Shown one piece after another: positions 44,383 to 55,386 of a stretch of 64,000 bases of DNA. The stretch lies in assembly GCF_000321225.1 (NCBI RefSeq), contig NW_004452110.1:351705-415704 (forward strand). Direction: 5' to 3'. A program made the position numbers and the translations under genes. This DNA comes from Odobenus rosmarus divergens. Taxonomy: Eukaryota; Chordata; Mammalia; Carnivora; Odobenidae. Each line of letters opens with the position of its first letter. Positions within the stretch are counted from its first letter, which is position 1. The notes below the pieces were generated by a model. It was not told where the DNA came from, searched no databases, and was given only the letters and a program-made list of their open reading frames with translations.

Positions 44383-44937
44383 TGATAGTTAATTTTATGT
44401 ATCAAATAGACTGGGCCACAGGGTGCCCAGATATCTGGTCAAACATCATTCTGGGTGTTTCTGGGAGGATGTATTTGGATGATATTAATATATTTAAATC
44501 AGTAGCCTAAGTAAAGCAAAGACTGTTCTCCATAATGTGGGTGAGCCTCACCCAATCAGTTGAAGGGCCGAATAGAACAAAAAGGTTGACCCTCCCCTGA
44601 GTAAGAGAGAATTCCTCCTGCCTGACTGCCATCAAACTGGGACAGCCGTATTTTCCTGTCTTCAGACTCAAACTGAAACACTGGCTCTTCCTGGGTCTTG
44701 AGCCTGCCAGCCTTTGGACTGAAACACCATTGGTTCTCTTGGGTCTCAGGCCTTCCAGCTTGGACTGGAACTCCACCTTTGACTTTTGTGGTCTCCAGCT
44801 TGCCCACTCAACCTGCAGATCTTGGGACTTGTCAGCCTCCATCATCCTGTGAGCCAACTCCTTATAATAATGAACCTCTCTTTCCAGGTACTTCCTATTG
44901 GTTCTGTTTCTGGAGAACCCTCATACAGTGCCCACTC
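44383..44937 (+). mobile_element. MLT2 (ERVL) LTR, sense, near full length
   Basis: 'gatagttaattttatgtatcaaatagactgggcc', 'gtgcccagatatctggtcaaacatcattctgggtg', 'agattgttctccataatgtgggtg'-type text, repeated 'ctcaaactgaaac..ctggctcttcctgggtcttgagcctgcc' modules and the end 'cctattggttctgtttctggagaaccctcatacag' are diagnostic. It is a solitary, inactive LTR in the same orientation as 42231-42597. Confidence 0.92.
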
Positions 44938-45999
44938 TGCAGGGCAGGGCCCCTCTTTTCAGGCTCCACAGCCCTTCTACCACCTCCCCCAGGTGGCCAA
45001 GGAGCCCCCTGCAAAAGAGGCTCCTCCAGGATCCTAGCATTCCCAAAGGGGCATGCCATTTGATGCCCCCAGGGCCTGTGACCCCTCCTGGCCCAGAAAT
45101 GCCTGCGTGTGCAGGGAGCTCCATTTGGCATCAGCGGGGGCACACTGCCAATCCCTTCCCTGTCCTGGCTTCACTTACCAGGAGGGGACCAGAACATTGG
45201 ATGAGTAAAACCCAGCCGAGAGCTTGACCTGCCTGCTGGTCAGAAGCCGGTGCAAGAAGGAGCAATGTGACAATTAAGTAAATGGATGACCTCAATTCGG
45301 AGGCGGTGTTTGTCGAATTGAATCTTCAGCGAGTTAACTTTCCTCATATGAGGAAAAATGATATTTGGGATTAAGTTTTCACTGCACTGAATGCATTACT
45401 GGATTTCTGCTTCTCGTCATTTAAAAAGAGGACGTAACCTTCACTGAGGCGGTCTGCGGGCACCGGGACAGCTGGTGTAGCCTCCGAGCGCTGGCTGACC
45501 ACAGGGGATTACGGCCAAACACAACTCATTTCACACTGACAATAAGCTGATTTGTTTTTGTTTTTAAATAAGCCTTATTAAACTGGCTGCCGCTGCTGTG
45601 GGATCTGCGGGAGCGTAGCAGGGCAAGGCTCTACCATCGCTGGCTCGGCGGGCAGCAAAGCTACTTTCAGGCTCCTTCCTGCTGCAAATATGGGAATAAC
45701 CGGGGTGGAGGGGGCTGGTGCTGGAGGCTGCCCGGAGCCCCAGGGAAGGTGCCGAAGGTGTCCTGTCCTCCCAGGGTGCAGTTGAGTGTGGGCAGCCTGG
45801 CATCCAGCAGCTGAGCGGCAGGGGACACTGTTCACAGGTCACGTGGGCATGGTTGTCTCTGCATCCATCAGCCTTTCTGGAGCTCCTCAGGGGTCCTTCC
45901 TGACGGTGCATGACTCCCCATTGGGATAACCTCACCCTCCCCTTTCCCAGCCTCTCCACTGGCCCCACTAAAGACCCTACCTTAGTTCTAGAAGAGATC
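44938..45999. other. Unique sequence including a candidate conserved block
   Basis: 44938-45240 and 45590-45905 are GC-rich with uninformative overlapping frames. 45246-45570 is different: mixed composition, no repeats, and motifs such as 'aataagctgatttg' and 'tcatttaaaaag'. It is listed as a finding. Confidence 0.5.
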
Positions 46000-46375
46000 A
46001 TAAAACCTCCAAGTGTGTCCTGGGAATGTTTGCAAGTCTGCAGGACCCTTTCGGGTGACCCACAAGGTCAAAACTATTTTCATACCAGAATACTGTGACA
46101 TTATTTGCCTTTTCGCCTTTCATTCTCACAGTGTGTCATGGAGTTTTCCAGAAGCTCTAGGACGCATGACAACATCATCACTGTGATGGCTGGAGGAATG
46201 TGTGCTTGTGTGTTCTAGTTTGTTAAATGTTTCTCAGTTCTCATTTTGACTGTGGAAAATTGATAGAAGAGAAACCATATAAATATAAGTTCCTTGGGGT
46301 TCTTACTGCTTTAAGAGTGTAAAGGGATCTTGAAACCAAGAAGTATGAGAACCTCCATTCTGGATCTTTCTTTTT
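46000..46375. mobile_element. hAT-Charlie-like DNA transposon fragment
   Basis: 'gggtgacccacaaggtcaaaactattttcata', 'tgacattatttgccttttcgcc', 'gtgtcatggagttttccagaagctc' and the right end 'aagagtgtaaagggatcttgaaaccaagaagtatgagaacc' match a common hAT-type mammalian element. I cannot settle its exact subfamily. Confidence 0.65.
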
Positions 46376-46566
46376 CTCCTTCAAAGTGAGGTACTATATT
46401 TATTTAGCATTTATGTATTTTTTAACCATTGATATGTAAGACCCTGCTACCATTTTTCTTAGGTTCCTATCTCTCTTTTAAATATGCAATTGACCAAATT
46501 TCTGAGTGTTAGGCCCCAACTTCACTTTTTCCCATGAACTTGGTAACTTTTATTATGTGATTTAAA
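46376..46566. other. AT-rich stretch of unclear origin
   Basis: Possibly more of the adjacent L1 or the hAT element. Not resolved. Confidence 0.4.
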
Positions 46567-46860
46567 AAGTTTTTTTTTAATTGTGGTAAAATACACATCA
46601 GAAAATTTAACATTTTAATTACTTTTAAGTGTATAATTCAGTGGCATTTAGTACATTCATGCAGTTGGGCAGCCCTCACCCACTGTACGTCTCCAGAACT
46701 CCTTCCATCTTGCAAAACTGAAGCTCTCACCTATGAAACACTACCTCCCCGCTCCTCCCACCCCTGACCCCCAGGAACAACCATTCTTTCTGCCTCTATG
46801 AATTTGACTCCTCTAGGGACCTCATATAGTGGAATCATACAGTATTTCTCTTTCTAGAAT
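46567..46860 (-). mobile_element. L1M 3' end, antisense
   Basis: 'tttttttaattgtggtaaaatacacatcag', 'agtgtataattcagtggcatttagtacattc', 'ctccagaactccttccatcttgcaaaactgaagctc' and 'ctcatatagtggaatcatacag' are diagnostic. Confidence 0.9.
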
Positions 46861-46984
46861 CTTCCAGCAAAACTACCTGGAGTCAGGGTTCTGTACAGTG
46901 GCTCAATGACTGGACTAAGAAGTTCCTGTCCTATAAAGACATATCATCTGTTCACATCATCCATGTTGAGACTGCCAGCCCTGG

Positions 46985-47170
46985 TAGCAGTGGTGTGTTG
47001 GACAGGGCACAGACATCAGATGGGCCTGGCTTTAAAACCTGCCTCCTCTACTTTTAAAGCCATGTGGCCTTGGTAGGAGACTTCCATGCTCTGAGACTCA
47101 GTCTCCTCTCTGAAACTAGGATAAAGCTTCCCTCTTCCCGGGGTGGTTGTGGATTAGAAAAGTTCACGGA
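46985..47170 (+). mobile_element. MIR SINE, sense
   Basis: 'gcctggctttaaaacctgcctcctctac', 'aaagccatgtggccttggtaggagac' and 'tgagactcagtctcctctctgaaactagg' follow MIR. Confidence 0.78.
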
Positions 47171-47299
47171 GGAAAAGGCAGGGAGTTCAGTGGGTCTGTG
47201 GCCGTGCAAAGGCCCAGTGGTGAGGAAGCAGCTGGCACATGGAGGGCCGGGGAGGTGGAAAAGGGTAGCAGCTCCCTTCTCCAAGTGCAGAGTGGGAGG

Positions 47300-47480
47300 T
47301 GAGCAGAGAGAAAGAGGCCCCGAGATGCCACACCATGAAGGGTCTCATGGCTACTTGGAAAGATTGGGCTTTGTTCTGAGGCCCATGGGGAGCCATCGAA
47401 GTTTTCAGACAGAAAGGGGACAATCAGAGTTGCATTTCAGATCAGTCCCTGTCAGTGTATGGAGAATGTATTGGAGGGGC
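47300..47480 (+). mobile_element. Unnamed ancient repeat, copy A
   Basis: 'gaaagattgggctttgttctgaggcccatggggagccatcgaag', '...gggacaatcagagttgcatttcag' and 'gtatggagaatgtattggaggggc' match a known-looking old mammalian family whose pattern is 'gggaagccactgga..tgacatgatc..agtttgcattttaa..gaatggattgga'. A second copy is at 48290-48610. Confidence 0.5.
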
Positions 47481-48289
47481 ACCGTGGGAGGCTAGGGAGG
47501 ACACTGCCCCAGTCGCCCAGAAAGAAGCCAAGATGTCATGATACAGCAAAATGCTATAGAAATCCCCTTGAAACATCTTCGTTCTTTCCTTCAAGTTTCT
47601 CTTTCTTGCTTCACGTTTCCTCTTTTCCTAATCTACAGTCTCTCAAAATGTCTTCCTTATCTTGAGCAATCCTGCATCTGCTCTCCAGGCTTGCACCCCT
47701 CTCAATGTAAACCAAGTAGTGAGCAGGCTAGAAACTGCCCTCACCCCTCAGGGATACTCCTTGAGCCAGCCCCCTCGCCACCCCTCCCTGTGCAAGAACT
47801 GAAGAGTGTTCACTGGAAAGAAGCCGCTGTCTTATGAGAGCAACTTTGCTAAGAGAATATGAGCTGTTACCTTCATTAAAATGTTGGGTTCTCCTGGTTC
47901 CCGTCATCCTGTGCCCCGCCCCCTCTTTGGGCTGTGGGACCATCATCACCGCAAGAGAGGACCATTGCAGCACCATGCACAGAACAAGAGTTCAGGGTTT
48001 GAGAACCTGGGTTTGAGTACATAACAAAAGATCTGGAAGACTGTGCTCAATCCAAGCCCGTTCCCTGCCCCCAGGACAGGATATCCAGTGTGCCCCGACG
48101 AGGGCTGGGCAGAGGGGCTGGAGGGGAGCAAGTGGCCTTCTTACATGGGCACTGATGTCCTGTGTCTGTGAAAAGCAGGGAGAGGTAGGGAAGGGGATAC
48201 CACAGAACCTTAAAACACGCTTGGAGAGCTGAGAGCAGAACTGGCTGTGTGTGCAGGAGAAAGACTCAGCAAAGGTGCAGGTGTGGGCC
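47481..48289. other. Unique sequence, no gene seen
   Basis: Nothing recognised. Frames up to 99 codons have no domain. Confidence 0.5.
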
Positions 48290-48610
48290 CAGAAAGGGGT
48301 TCGGATTCCATTCTTTTTTTTTTTTTTTAAGATTTTATTTATTTGACAGAGAGAGAGAGCACAAGCAGGGGGAGCGGCAGGCAGAGCGAGAGGGAGAAGC
48401 AGGCTCCCCGCGGAGCAGGGGCCCGATGCTGGGCTCGATCCCAGGACCCTGGGACCATGACCTGAGCGGAAGGCAGACGCTTAACGACTGAGCCACCCAG
48501 GCGCCACTGGATTCTATTCTAATGGCATTGGGAAGCTAGCAGAGATGGAGTAGGGATATGATATAATCGGATTTATGTTTTTTTAAAGAACACTCTGCTT
48601 TCTAAGGAGG
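48290..48610 (+). mobile_element. Unnamed ancient repeat, copy B, split by a SINE
   Basis: 'ggggttcggattccattct' before the SINE, and 'ggattctattctaatggcattgggaagctagc', 'atgatataatcggatttatg' and 'agaacactctgctttctaagg' after it, follow the same layout and orientation as copy A. Confidence 0.5.
48303..48520 (-). mobile_element. Carnivore tRNA-Lys SINE (copy 14) with target duplication
   Basis: Near-consensus antisense copy (body about 48315-48508): T-tail, 'aagattttatttatttgacag', 'gagaagcaggctccccgc', 'gatcccaggaccctgggacc' and 'gagccacccaggcgcc'. Flanks 'ggattccattct' (48303-48314) and 'ggattctattct' (48509-48520) differ at one base. Confidence 0.96.
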
Positions 48611-49254
48611 GTGGATCCCATCAAAGGAAGGCTCCTGTCTTGTCCTACTGCCGCAAAACAGGGGAGCAGAGGCTGGGGAGAACTGAATTTTGGTGTATTA
48701 GAAAAGGGAAAGGTTTATTATTATTTGGGGGCAGTTGTTTTTCTAAGAGCAAGCAGAAATGTGGGGAGAAAGAGATGGGTCAAGTAAAAATCAGAAGACC
48801 AGAGCCCCCATTTCAAAAACGTTTGGGGGAAGTTTTAGCAACAGGCATATTGAACTTTGAAATGTCATTCCTGTGTATCCTAAGATACATAAGAGCAAGT
48901 CATCACTAGCTAGCACCTGAGGTGTAAATACCTTAGAGCTTACAAAGTAGTTTCACATGTTTTACCTAAAAGTGAAACGAAATCGGAAAAAAGGCTTTCC
49001 CTGAGAAATGATCACCCTTTGGTTTTGGGGTGGAAGATGATTCTGAAGCAGTGTGAATTGCAAGATCTTTTCGAGACACCATCTGGCAGTGCCTCCTGTA
49101 CTTTAAACACACATTTCCTCTGTGGCTCAGGAAGCCACTTCCGGACTCCAGGGGGCAGTCAGACCCCAGGGGAGGGGCACCATGATCATCACCATGACCA
49201 TCATCTAATAACAGCAAAATCAAACCAAACCAAACCAACAAGACCAACTAAAGC
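48611..49254. other. Unique sequence, no gene seen
   Basis: Short GATCATC-rich patch near 49180-49206. No coding signal. Confidence 0.5.
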
Positions 49255-50085
49255 CCACTTGGGAACAACCTAAATGTCCATCAACAGGAGACTGGTTAAT
49301 AAAATCATGGTTAATCGTTCATCATTACAGAATGAATTGTTGTGTCCCCAAAACTCATTTGTTGAGAAATGGTATTTACTCAACAAATGTAATGGTATTT
49401 GGGGGTAGGGCTTTTGAGGGGTGACTACATCAGGACGGTGGGGCCCTCCCCACCAATGACACCATGATGTAATTAGCACTAATATGGGGGCCGCCCGTAT
49501 TAGTACTCATACTAACGGTATTAGTACACTTATGCAAGAGACCACACAGAGCTGCATTGCCCCTTCTACCATGTGAGCCGACAGTGAGAAGCCAGGCACC
49601 TCTGAACATGGAAGCAGGGGTTCATCAGACACTGAACCTGCCAGCGCCTTGATCTTGGACTTCCCAGCCTCCAGAACTGTGAGAAATAAATTCCTATTGT
49701 TTATAAGCCACCCAGTCTATGTTATTTTTGTGATAGCAGCCCGAGCGGATTAAAACAATGGTACATCCACACAATGGGATGCAATGCAGCTGTTAAAAAA
49801 AAAAAAAAACAAGTCGGGGCCCTATCTCATGAGCTGGAAAAATAGCCCGGATGTAGTGCTAAATTTTTTTAAAAAGCAAGTTTAGAAATATGTGTCCTAG
49901 TTTTGTCTGGGGAGAAAAAAGCCAGTAGATCAATAAAGGCATTAAAAAAAAATCAATGATACACATCTAAATAGTAATCCTCAGAAGAGAGGGATTGGAA
50001 GGAGAGAATTTAAATATACCTTTATCTATAGTACTTTATATATTCTGGTTCTATATTTACCCAATAAAGTAGGGGAAAAAATCCT
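49255..50085 (+). mobile_element. Old L1 (L1ME/HAL1-type) 3' part, sense, split by an MLT1 LTR
   Basis: 'gggaacaacctaaatgtccatcaacaggagactggttaat' before the LTR joins 'acatccacacaatgggatgcaatgcagctgttaaaa' after it, restoring the L1 order. The right side continues through 'gagctggaaaaatagcccgg' to an A-rich end near 50085. Confidence 0.85.
49307..49762 (+). mobile_element. MLT1 solitary LTR inserted in L1, with 5-base duplication
   Basis: The LTR is about 49312-49757. Diagnostic text includes 'gaattgttgtgtccccaaaactcatttgttg', 'gtaatggtatttgggggtaggg', 'cttgatcttggacttcccagcctccagaactgtgagaaataaa' (with breaks) and 'gccacccagtctatg'. 'atggt' at 49307-49311 and 49758-49762 is the 5-base target duplication typical of ERVL-MaLR integration. 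No internal region is left. Confidence 0.92.
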
Positions 50086-51904
50086 GACTTACTGCCATCC
50101 CAAGCAGGAGAGAATATGTCCTGTCTGGATGCCTGGTGTTTTTCTGGGGGTCAAAGCAGGACATTCCAATTCCTGATTCTCTGCCTCCATCCTTCAAGAA
50201 GTGCCTCCTGCACAAGTGTGTGTGTATGTGGAGGTGAATGGGAGGCAGGGGAGAGGGATATAGCTCTAGCCAGTTCCTATAAACCCCTTATCCCACCCAT
50301 CTTCAACCACAAACCCTCCTGAATAACCAAGAAAGTTGAAAAAAGTCCGTGGGGCTTGAGGATAGGATTTCTAAGATGGAGGCTGAGCTTCCACATGCAA
50401 AGGGAGTAGGTGGAAAATTTGACAAAACCCTGGAAATGGCTGGCAGAGTCCCAGGAAAGCTTAAATTATCTCCAGGCTTGAACTTTTCCTGGTAGAGACT
50501 TCAATCCTCTCCGTCCCCTCGCATGGGGAGTCCAGCTGCAAAGGAACGTTGAACAACATAGGCTCCTGCTGGCCACAGCCACTTCCCTCAGGCCAAGTCT
50601 CTCCACTTCCGGTCTCTCTATACCCTGCTCTCTGACCATTTCCGGTCTCCCCACTTCCTTTCTCAGTCTCCACTTCCTGCCTGTATTCTTCTTACCTGTG
50701 TCTGAACCTGCCACTCAATGTCCTGGGACTGGCCTGCAAGCCCAGACCCCTCTTGGTCTCAGCCCCTCCAGTGTTGGCCCCTTACATGGAGAACTGTGCC
50801 CAGGAGGGCCCCCTCGGGCCCCGCAAAGCTGCATGGTTTGGAGTTGTATCGGCTGGTCTCCTTTCCTCATTTAGTTTTCTCTTTAACCCCCGATTTTAGC
50901 TCTGGGGTGAGGAGAAGCAAGGAGGCAGAGGAGGCTTTGAGAGCTTATCTGCCGGGCCAGCTATGAATTGGGCTGAAAGCAAGAGGCTGAGGAGGGGGTC
51001 CAAGCTCTGCACACCGGGCGGGCAGTGCACAGCAGATGCTCAAGTTCCTCAGACTTCCTCAGCCCCGACGGTTTAACAAGAGGTGACCGGCCACTGGCTC
51101 CTACAACAGGGCCTGCCACGAAGGTCTCCAAAGCACACTCCCTCAGGGCCCTGGCCAGAGCCCCAGCAGACTGGGCGCTTGCTTGGGTCATTCAGCATAA
51201 AACATATTTAGTGAACAATGGCTCCTTGCATATAAGTGGCAACTTTCCACTGGGTAGAATTTATTTTCCACTTGAGAAGCTAATGAAAACCAGTCATGGT
51301 GAAAAACCCAGCCAAAGAAATAATTCAGGCGTTTCCTTTCTTCAGTAGGAGAATAACACCAGGCTTTGGGTGGTTCTTTGTGGAATCAAGATCTAGGGAG
51401 AAGAGGGGGCTGTGACACCTGGAGTCCCTCAGACTCCTGTTGGAACCTGAGCCTTGGGATGGGATAGGCAGCTGAGTGGGGTTGGCAATGGGTGCGGGGC
51501 AGGAAACGTGCTCATTCTTGTGAGGGTGGGTATGTGGAGAATGCCTGGGCAGAGGAGAATTCTGGAACATCTAAATATAGTGGGAAAGTCAGAGCTGGAG
51601 AGCCTAAGAGAGACAGGAACTCAGCTCAATAAATCATACACTTGCTTAGCTGTTTCTCTTTAGTTCCCTGTGCTGAAGTGGGTGCAGGGAAAATCTGGGC
51701 TGAATCGAACATGCTCCAGGTTTCATGTTCTCTGCTCATGGCTTCATTTGACAACTGTTTCTCCCTCTCAACCTGCTGCATTCACTGGGGTGGTGGGCCT
51801 ACTTGGATCCTCCTTACCAACAGAAAGCCCTACCTCCAGGAACCTACTCAGTGCATGTTCTTCTTCCTCATCACCTAGGACGCTGACAGTATGACTCACC
51901 TCTA
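50086..51904. other. About 1.8 kb of unique sequence, no gene seen
   Basis: Frames of 70-108 codons without domains. No repeats recognised except a short GT patch at 50216-50228. Confidence 0.5.
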
Positions 51905-52280
51905 CTGGCCCATGATCTTTTAGATGCTCTCTCCCCCTGCTTAACAATCTTCAGTGGTTCCCTATTTGTTCCTGAAGTTCCACTTTTTAGTTTGCCATTC
52001 AAAGCTCCTTATAATCTCGCCCCTGCCTCCCTTCACAGCTGAAGGCCCTGCCACCTTGAAAGCCTCTTAGATTCCAGAATAAATACTTGACACACACTCC
52101 TGAACTGTACTCTTTCATACCCAGATGCTTTTTGTACATGCTGTTTCTGCTCCAGGAATTTCTTTCCCTTTGGCTTTGCCTGCCGGAGATTCTCTGAGTC
52201 CTTCAAGAAACTGCTCTAATACTGTTCTTCCTTCACTACAAGGTGCGCTGCTCTGGAAAGTCATTCCCAAGCTTCTACGA
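51905..52280 (+). mobile_element. L2 LINE, sense
   Basis: 'cctgcttaacaatcttcagtggttccc', 'tttgccattcaaagctccttataatctcgcccctgcc', 'tttttgtacatgctgtttctgctccaggaatttc' and 'tgagtccttcaagaaactgctc' give a clear L2 3' half. Confidence 0.88.
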
Positions 52281-52289
52281 CAGTGTGGG

Positions 52290-52480
52290 CAGGCTCTGGT
52301 TAGAGCACTTTGGACACTGAGTGGCAGTCACTTATACCTTGGCCACGTGAATCGTTCAGAGCCTCAGGATCGTTGTCTGTAAAATGGGGCTCACAGGACT
52401 TTCTGCATGGGGTGGGGGAGGATTATTCATGAAGTGAGGCACACAAAGTCCCCAGAAGCACTCAGTTAATTGTTGATGGG
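52290..52480 (+). mobile_element. MIR SINE, sense, worn
   Basis: 'gaatcgttcagagcctcaggatcgttgtctgtaaaatgggg' (52348-52388) and the tail 'ccccagaagcactcagttaattg' follow MIR order. Confidence 0.7.
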
Positions 52481-52499
52481 AATTATACTATCAGACATT

Positions 52500-52745
52500 A
52501 TTGGACATTTTGAGGATGGGCACCATTCTTATTCATTTTTCTATCCCCGGCTCCTGAGACAGACACCAGTTGGGGAGTTTTACTGTGTTTGTTGAAGAGA
52601 AGGTTGGCTGCTTTGTGATCTGTTATCTGTCTCGCTCTCTGTGGACATGTGTCCAGCTAGGACTGCATCTTTCCTAAGGATACTGGTCCTCATTCCCCCA
52701 CTGTGCCTGGCTTACCAGACATACTCAATAAACAGCAAGCCGGCA
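52500..52745 (+). mobile_element. Possible L2 3' fragments, sense
   Basis: 'ttattcatttttctatccccggctcc' (52529-52554) and 'ctgtgcctggcttaccagacatactcaataaac' (52700-52732) each resemble the L2 3' end. Either two copies or one disrupted copy. Confidence 0.45.
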
Positions 52746-52774
52746 AATAGAGGCAGGAAGGGGAGAGACGACCG

Positions 52775-52960
52775 TTCGAGCCTGCCAGTCCTGTGGGGTA
52801 GGCACTGGAATTGTGCCCATTTTGCAGATGAGGAAACAGGCTCAAAGAAGTAGACTTGCCCAAGCTTGTGACTGGAGGGACTGGGAGTTGAGCATAGGCC
52901 CTTTGAATCCAGAACTTGGGCACACAGATGCCAGGTGCAGAGCAGGAGGCAGGCATTGCT
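52775..52960 (-). mobile_element. MIR SINE, antisense
   Basis: 'gtggggtaggcactggaattgtgcccattttgcagatgaggaaacagg' (52793-52840), 'tgcccaagcttgtgactgg' and 'gaatccagaacttgggc' are a reversed MIR. Confidence 0.85.
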
Positions 52961-55070
52961 AAACCGAGTGTGCATGTGCTCTGCAGGTAGTGAGCACTTT
53001 CTCCTGAGTTAGCCCATTCACCTGGTGGTAGCCCCAGGAGGGTTCTCTCCAGTTTTGAGCTGAAGAAATGGAAGTTTGCACAAGGCTGGCCCACTGCATC
53101 CCAGCTGCCTCTAACCTCTCCCCTTGCTGGCCAGGCATGACCTCCCAGGCCCTGTTAAGCTTGTCTTTAGGAATCTAACCCCTACCACAGGGCCACTTAC
53201 CCCTGGAGAGTGCTCACCTGCTCCCACCTCTCCAGGCTGAGCCCAAAGAACCAAGCTTCATGCATAGACAGAGGGGTTTAGGAACCCTGAAGGTCCGTCA
53301 GAGCTGCAAGCCAGCAGCCTTCCAGACTGTGGCTCCCACTGTGTGGTAGACCTCAGCCACCTGACTCCAGGCATCTCCATCCTCACTAGATCCAAAGGCT
53401 CAGCTCCCTGAACAGGGGTCTGATCCTGACCTGATTCTTCTTCAGGGGTCACAACACCTGGGCCCTGGAGTCCCCCCAGGGGAGCCCTGTCCAGCAGTGA
53501 GGACCAAGCTGAGCCCTGGCTAGGCAGGCACCTCCATTTGGCCCCCAGACTCTGTTATCAGAGTGGCTGCCCCTGGATGTGTCCTTAATATGGGACAGGG
53601 TGGGGTTCCCCTGGGTGCTGGTGGCTGGGTGGGAGCTTTACCTGTGACCTCCCCTTGGAGGTTTGGGCGATGGGCCAAGTTTACTGCCATCAAAACATTC
53701 AAAAATATGTCTTGTGTATGTGTGAGACAGGGGGTGGGAGGTATTGGGGTAATAAGAGAAGGCTGGACTGTTCTAAAATGCCTGAGTATCTTGGCAGAGT
53801 TCAGCATGTACAGGAAGAACATGAAGCCAGTTAGCTGCTCCAACCCAGCAGGGTGCTGCACCTGGACTCCCCAGGATGGGTGGGTGGGTTGAGATCCGGC
53901 TTGGGGGGATTCCTGCTCCCACAGCCCTCAGCCTCCACAGCCCCCTGCAGAGTAACCTGGGGCTAGGTGCAAAGGTCCCTGTTAGGGTTGGAACCCCAGG
54001 GCACATCTCAAGGCCACCTCGTCCCATTCTAGGGGCAGGAGCTGAGGCTCAGAGGCTCTCTCTTCTGCTCCGGTGTTCTCATTACACGTATGTTACAGCT
54101 CTGGTGGTTGTCCCACAGTCCTGGCATGTTCTGTTCTGGTTTTCCCGTCTCTGTTCCCTTTGCTTTTCAGTTGTGGAGGTTTCCACTGACATGTCCTCAG
54201 ACTCAGAGATTCTCCACCCCCCACCCCACCGCCGCTGCTTCATTTTTAACAGCTCTACAAGTGACGTCAATCCATAACAAAGGCTCATCAGATATCTCAC
54301 CTTCTCCAGGAAGCCTTCTGCATGCACGCAGGCTCACGCAAGGCCCCTTCTCTGGAACTCCTATAGCCCACAGTGTCAGAGGAACTCAGTGGCCTTGGGT
54401 ATGTCTGGACGCCTGGGGTGTTTATATTCTGTCTAAGGTTGGACTTGACTCCAGCTCGATAACATTTTCAGTTTTTGAAAACAAGCACAGCGCAGCAGAA
54501 ACCTTCTTATCTGATGTTATTAGGACTGGTGATTAGGTGGTCAGTTGAAAAGCCAAAAGGAATACCAGTGGAAGGCTTGCAAGCAACACGGGCCCAGCAT
54601 GCAGTGGGCCACAGCTTCAAGCAGGGACAGAGAGCAGAGGTTAGCCACTGCATTGGTTAAATGGAACTTGGCTAGGAGAGATTCTCCCATGTACAAAACA
54701 AACAGCAGCCCTTAAACCCAAGATGAATGAAAACTGGATGCAAAGTTGTCTGACCTCCCCTTGAGAGTGCATTTTTTTAAAAAAGGAACCATCAACACTC
54801 TGGGCCATTTAAGACTTCTATCTGTTTCAGATGTCAAGGGGAAGGAGCCATGCAGAACCATTGAGGAGCATTAGAAGTGGAAGGGAATTCTGGGCCATAG
54901 TGAGCGGCCCCCATGGAAGCTGGATTCAGAGAAATAAAGTGCTCTTCTGAGAGTTAAACTATAAAACAAACAAAATAGGTCAGAGCAGAGAATTGCAAAA
55001 GAATTGCAAAGACCTTGTTTCACTTGATTCACAGTATGAAATATCTAAGAGAGAATGTGGTCATCAAAAT
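52961..55070. other. About 2.1 kb of unique sequence, no gene seen
   Basis: Overlapping frames of 109-148 codons at 53520-54536 on both strands are mutually exclusive and without domains. 52990-53095 may carry a worn MIR trace. Nothing else recognised. Confidence 0.5.
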
Positions 55071-55220
55071 TGAGTGTGTGTGTGTGTGTGTAAGAGAGAG
55101 AGTGTATGTGTTGTGCATGATTCTGTGTGTATGTATGTGAGTGGGGTGAGTGTGAGCATGTGTGTGAGTGTATGAGCTTGTGTGATGGTGCATGATCGTG
55201 TGTGTGTGTGTGTTTGTGTG
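55071..55220. repeat. Compound GT-rich microsatellite
   Basis: (GT)n blocks at about 55075-55092 and 55197-55212, joined by degenerate GTGA/GTAT/GAGA units. Confidence 0.93.
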
Positions 55221-55386
55221 TATCAGAGTGAAAGAGTACTGCTCCAGGTCAACTTCCGTGGAGAATCCACGACCTCTCTGGTCATCTCTGGAAGAAAATC
55301 TAGCATCTAGGAATTGCCTCCTCTCGCCCCCTCCAAAATGTGCATCTCAGGGTCTGAGCAATAGGATGAGGCTGTCCAAGGCTTGC

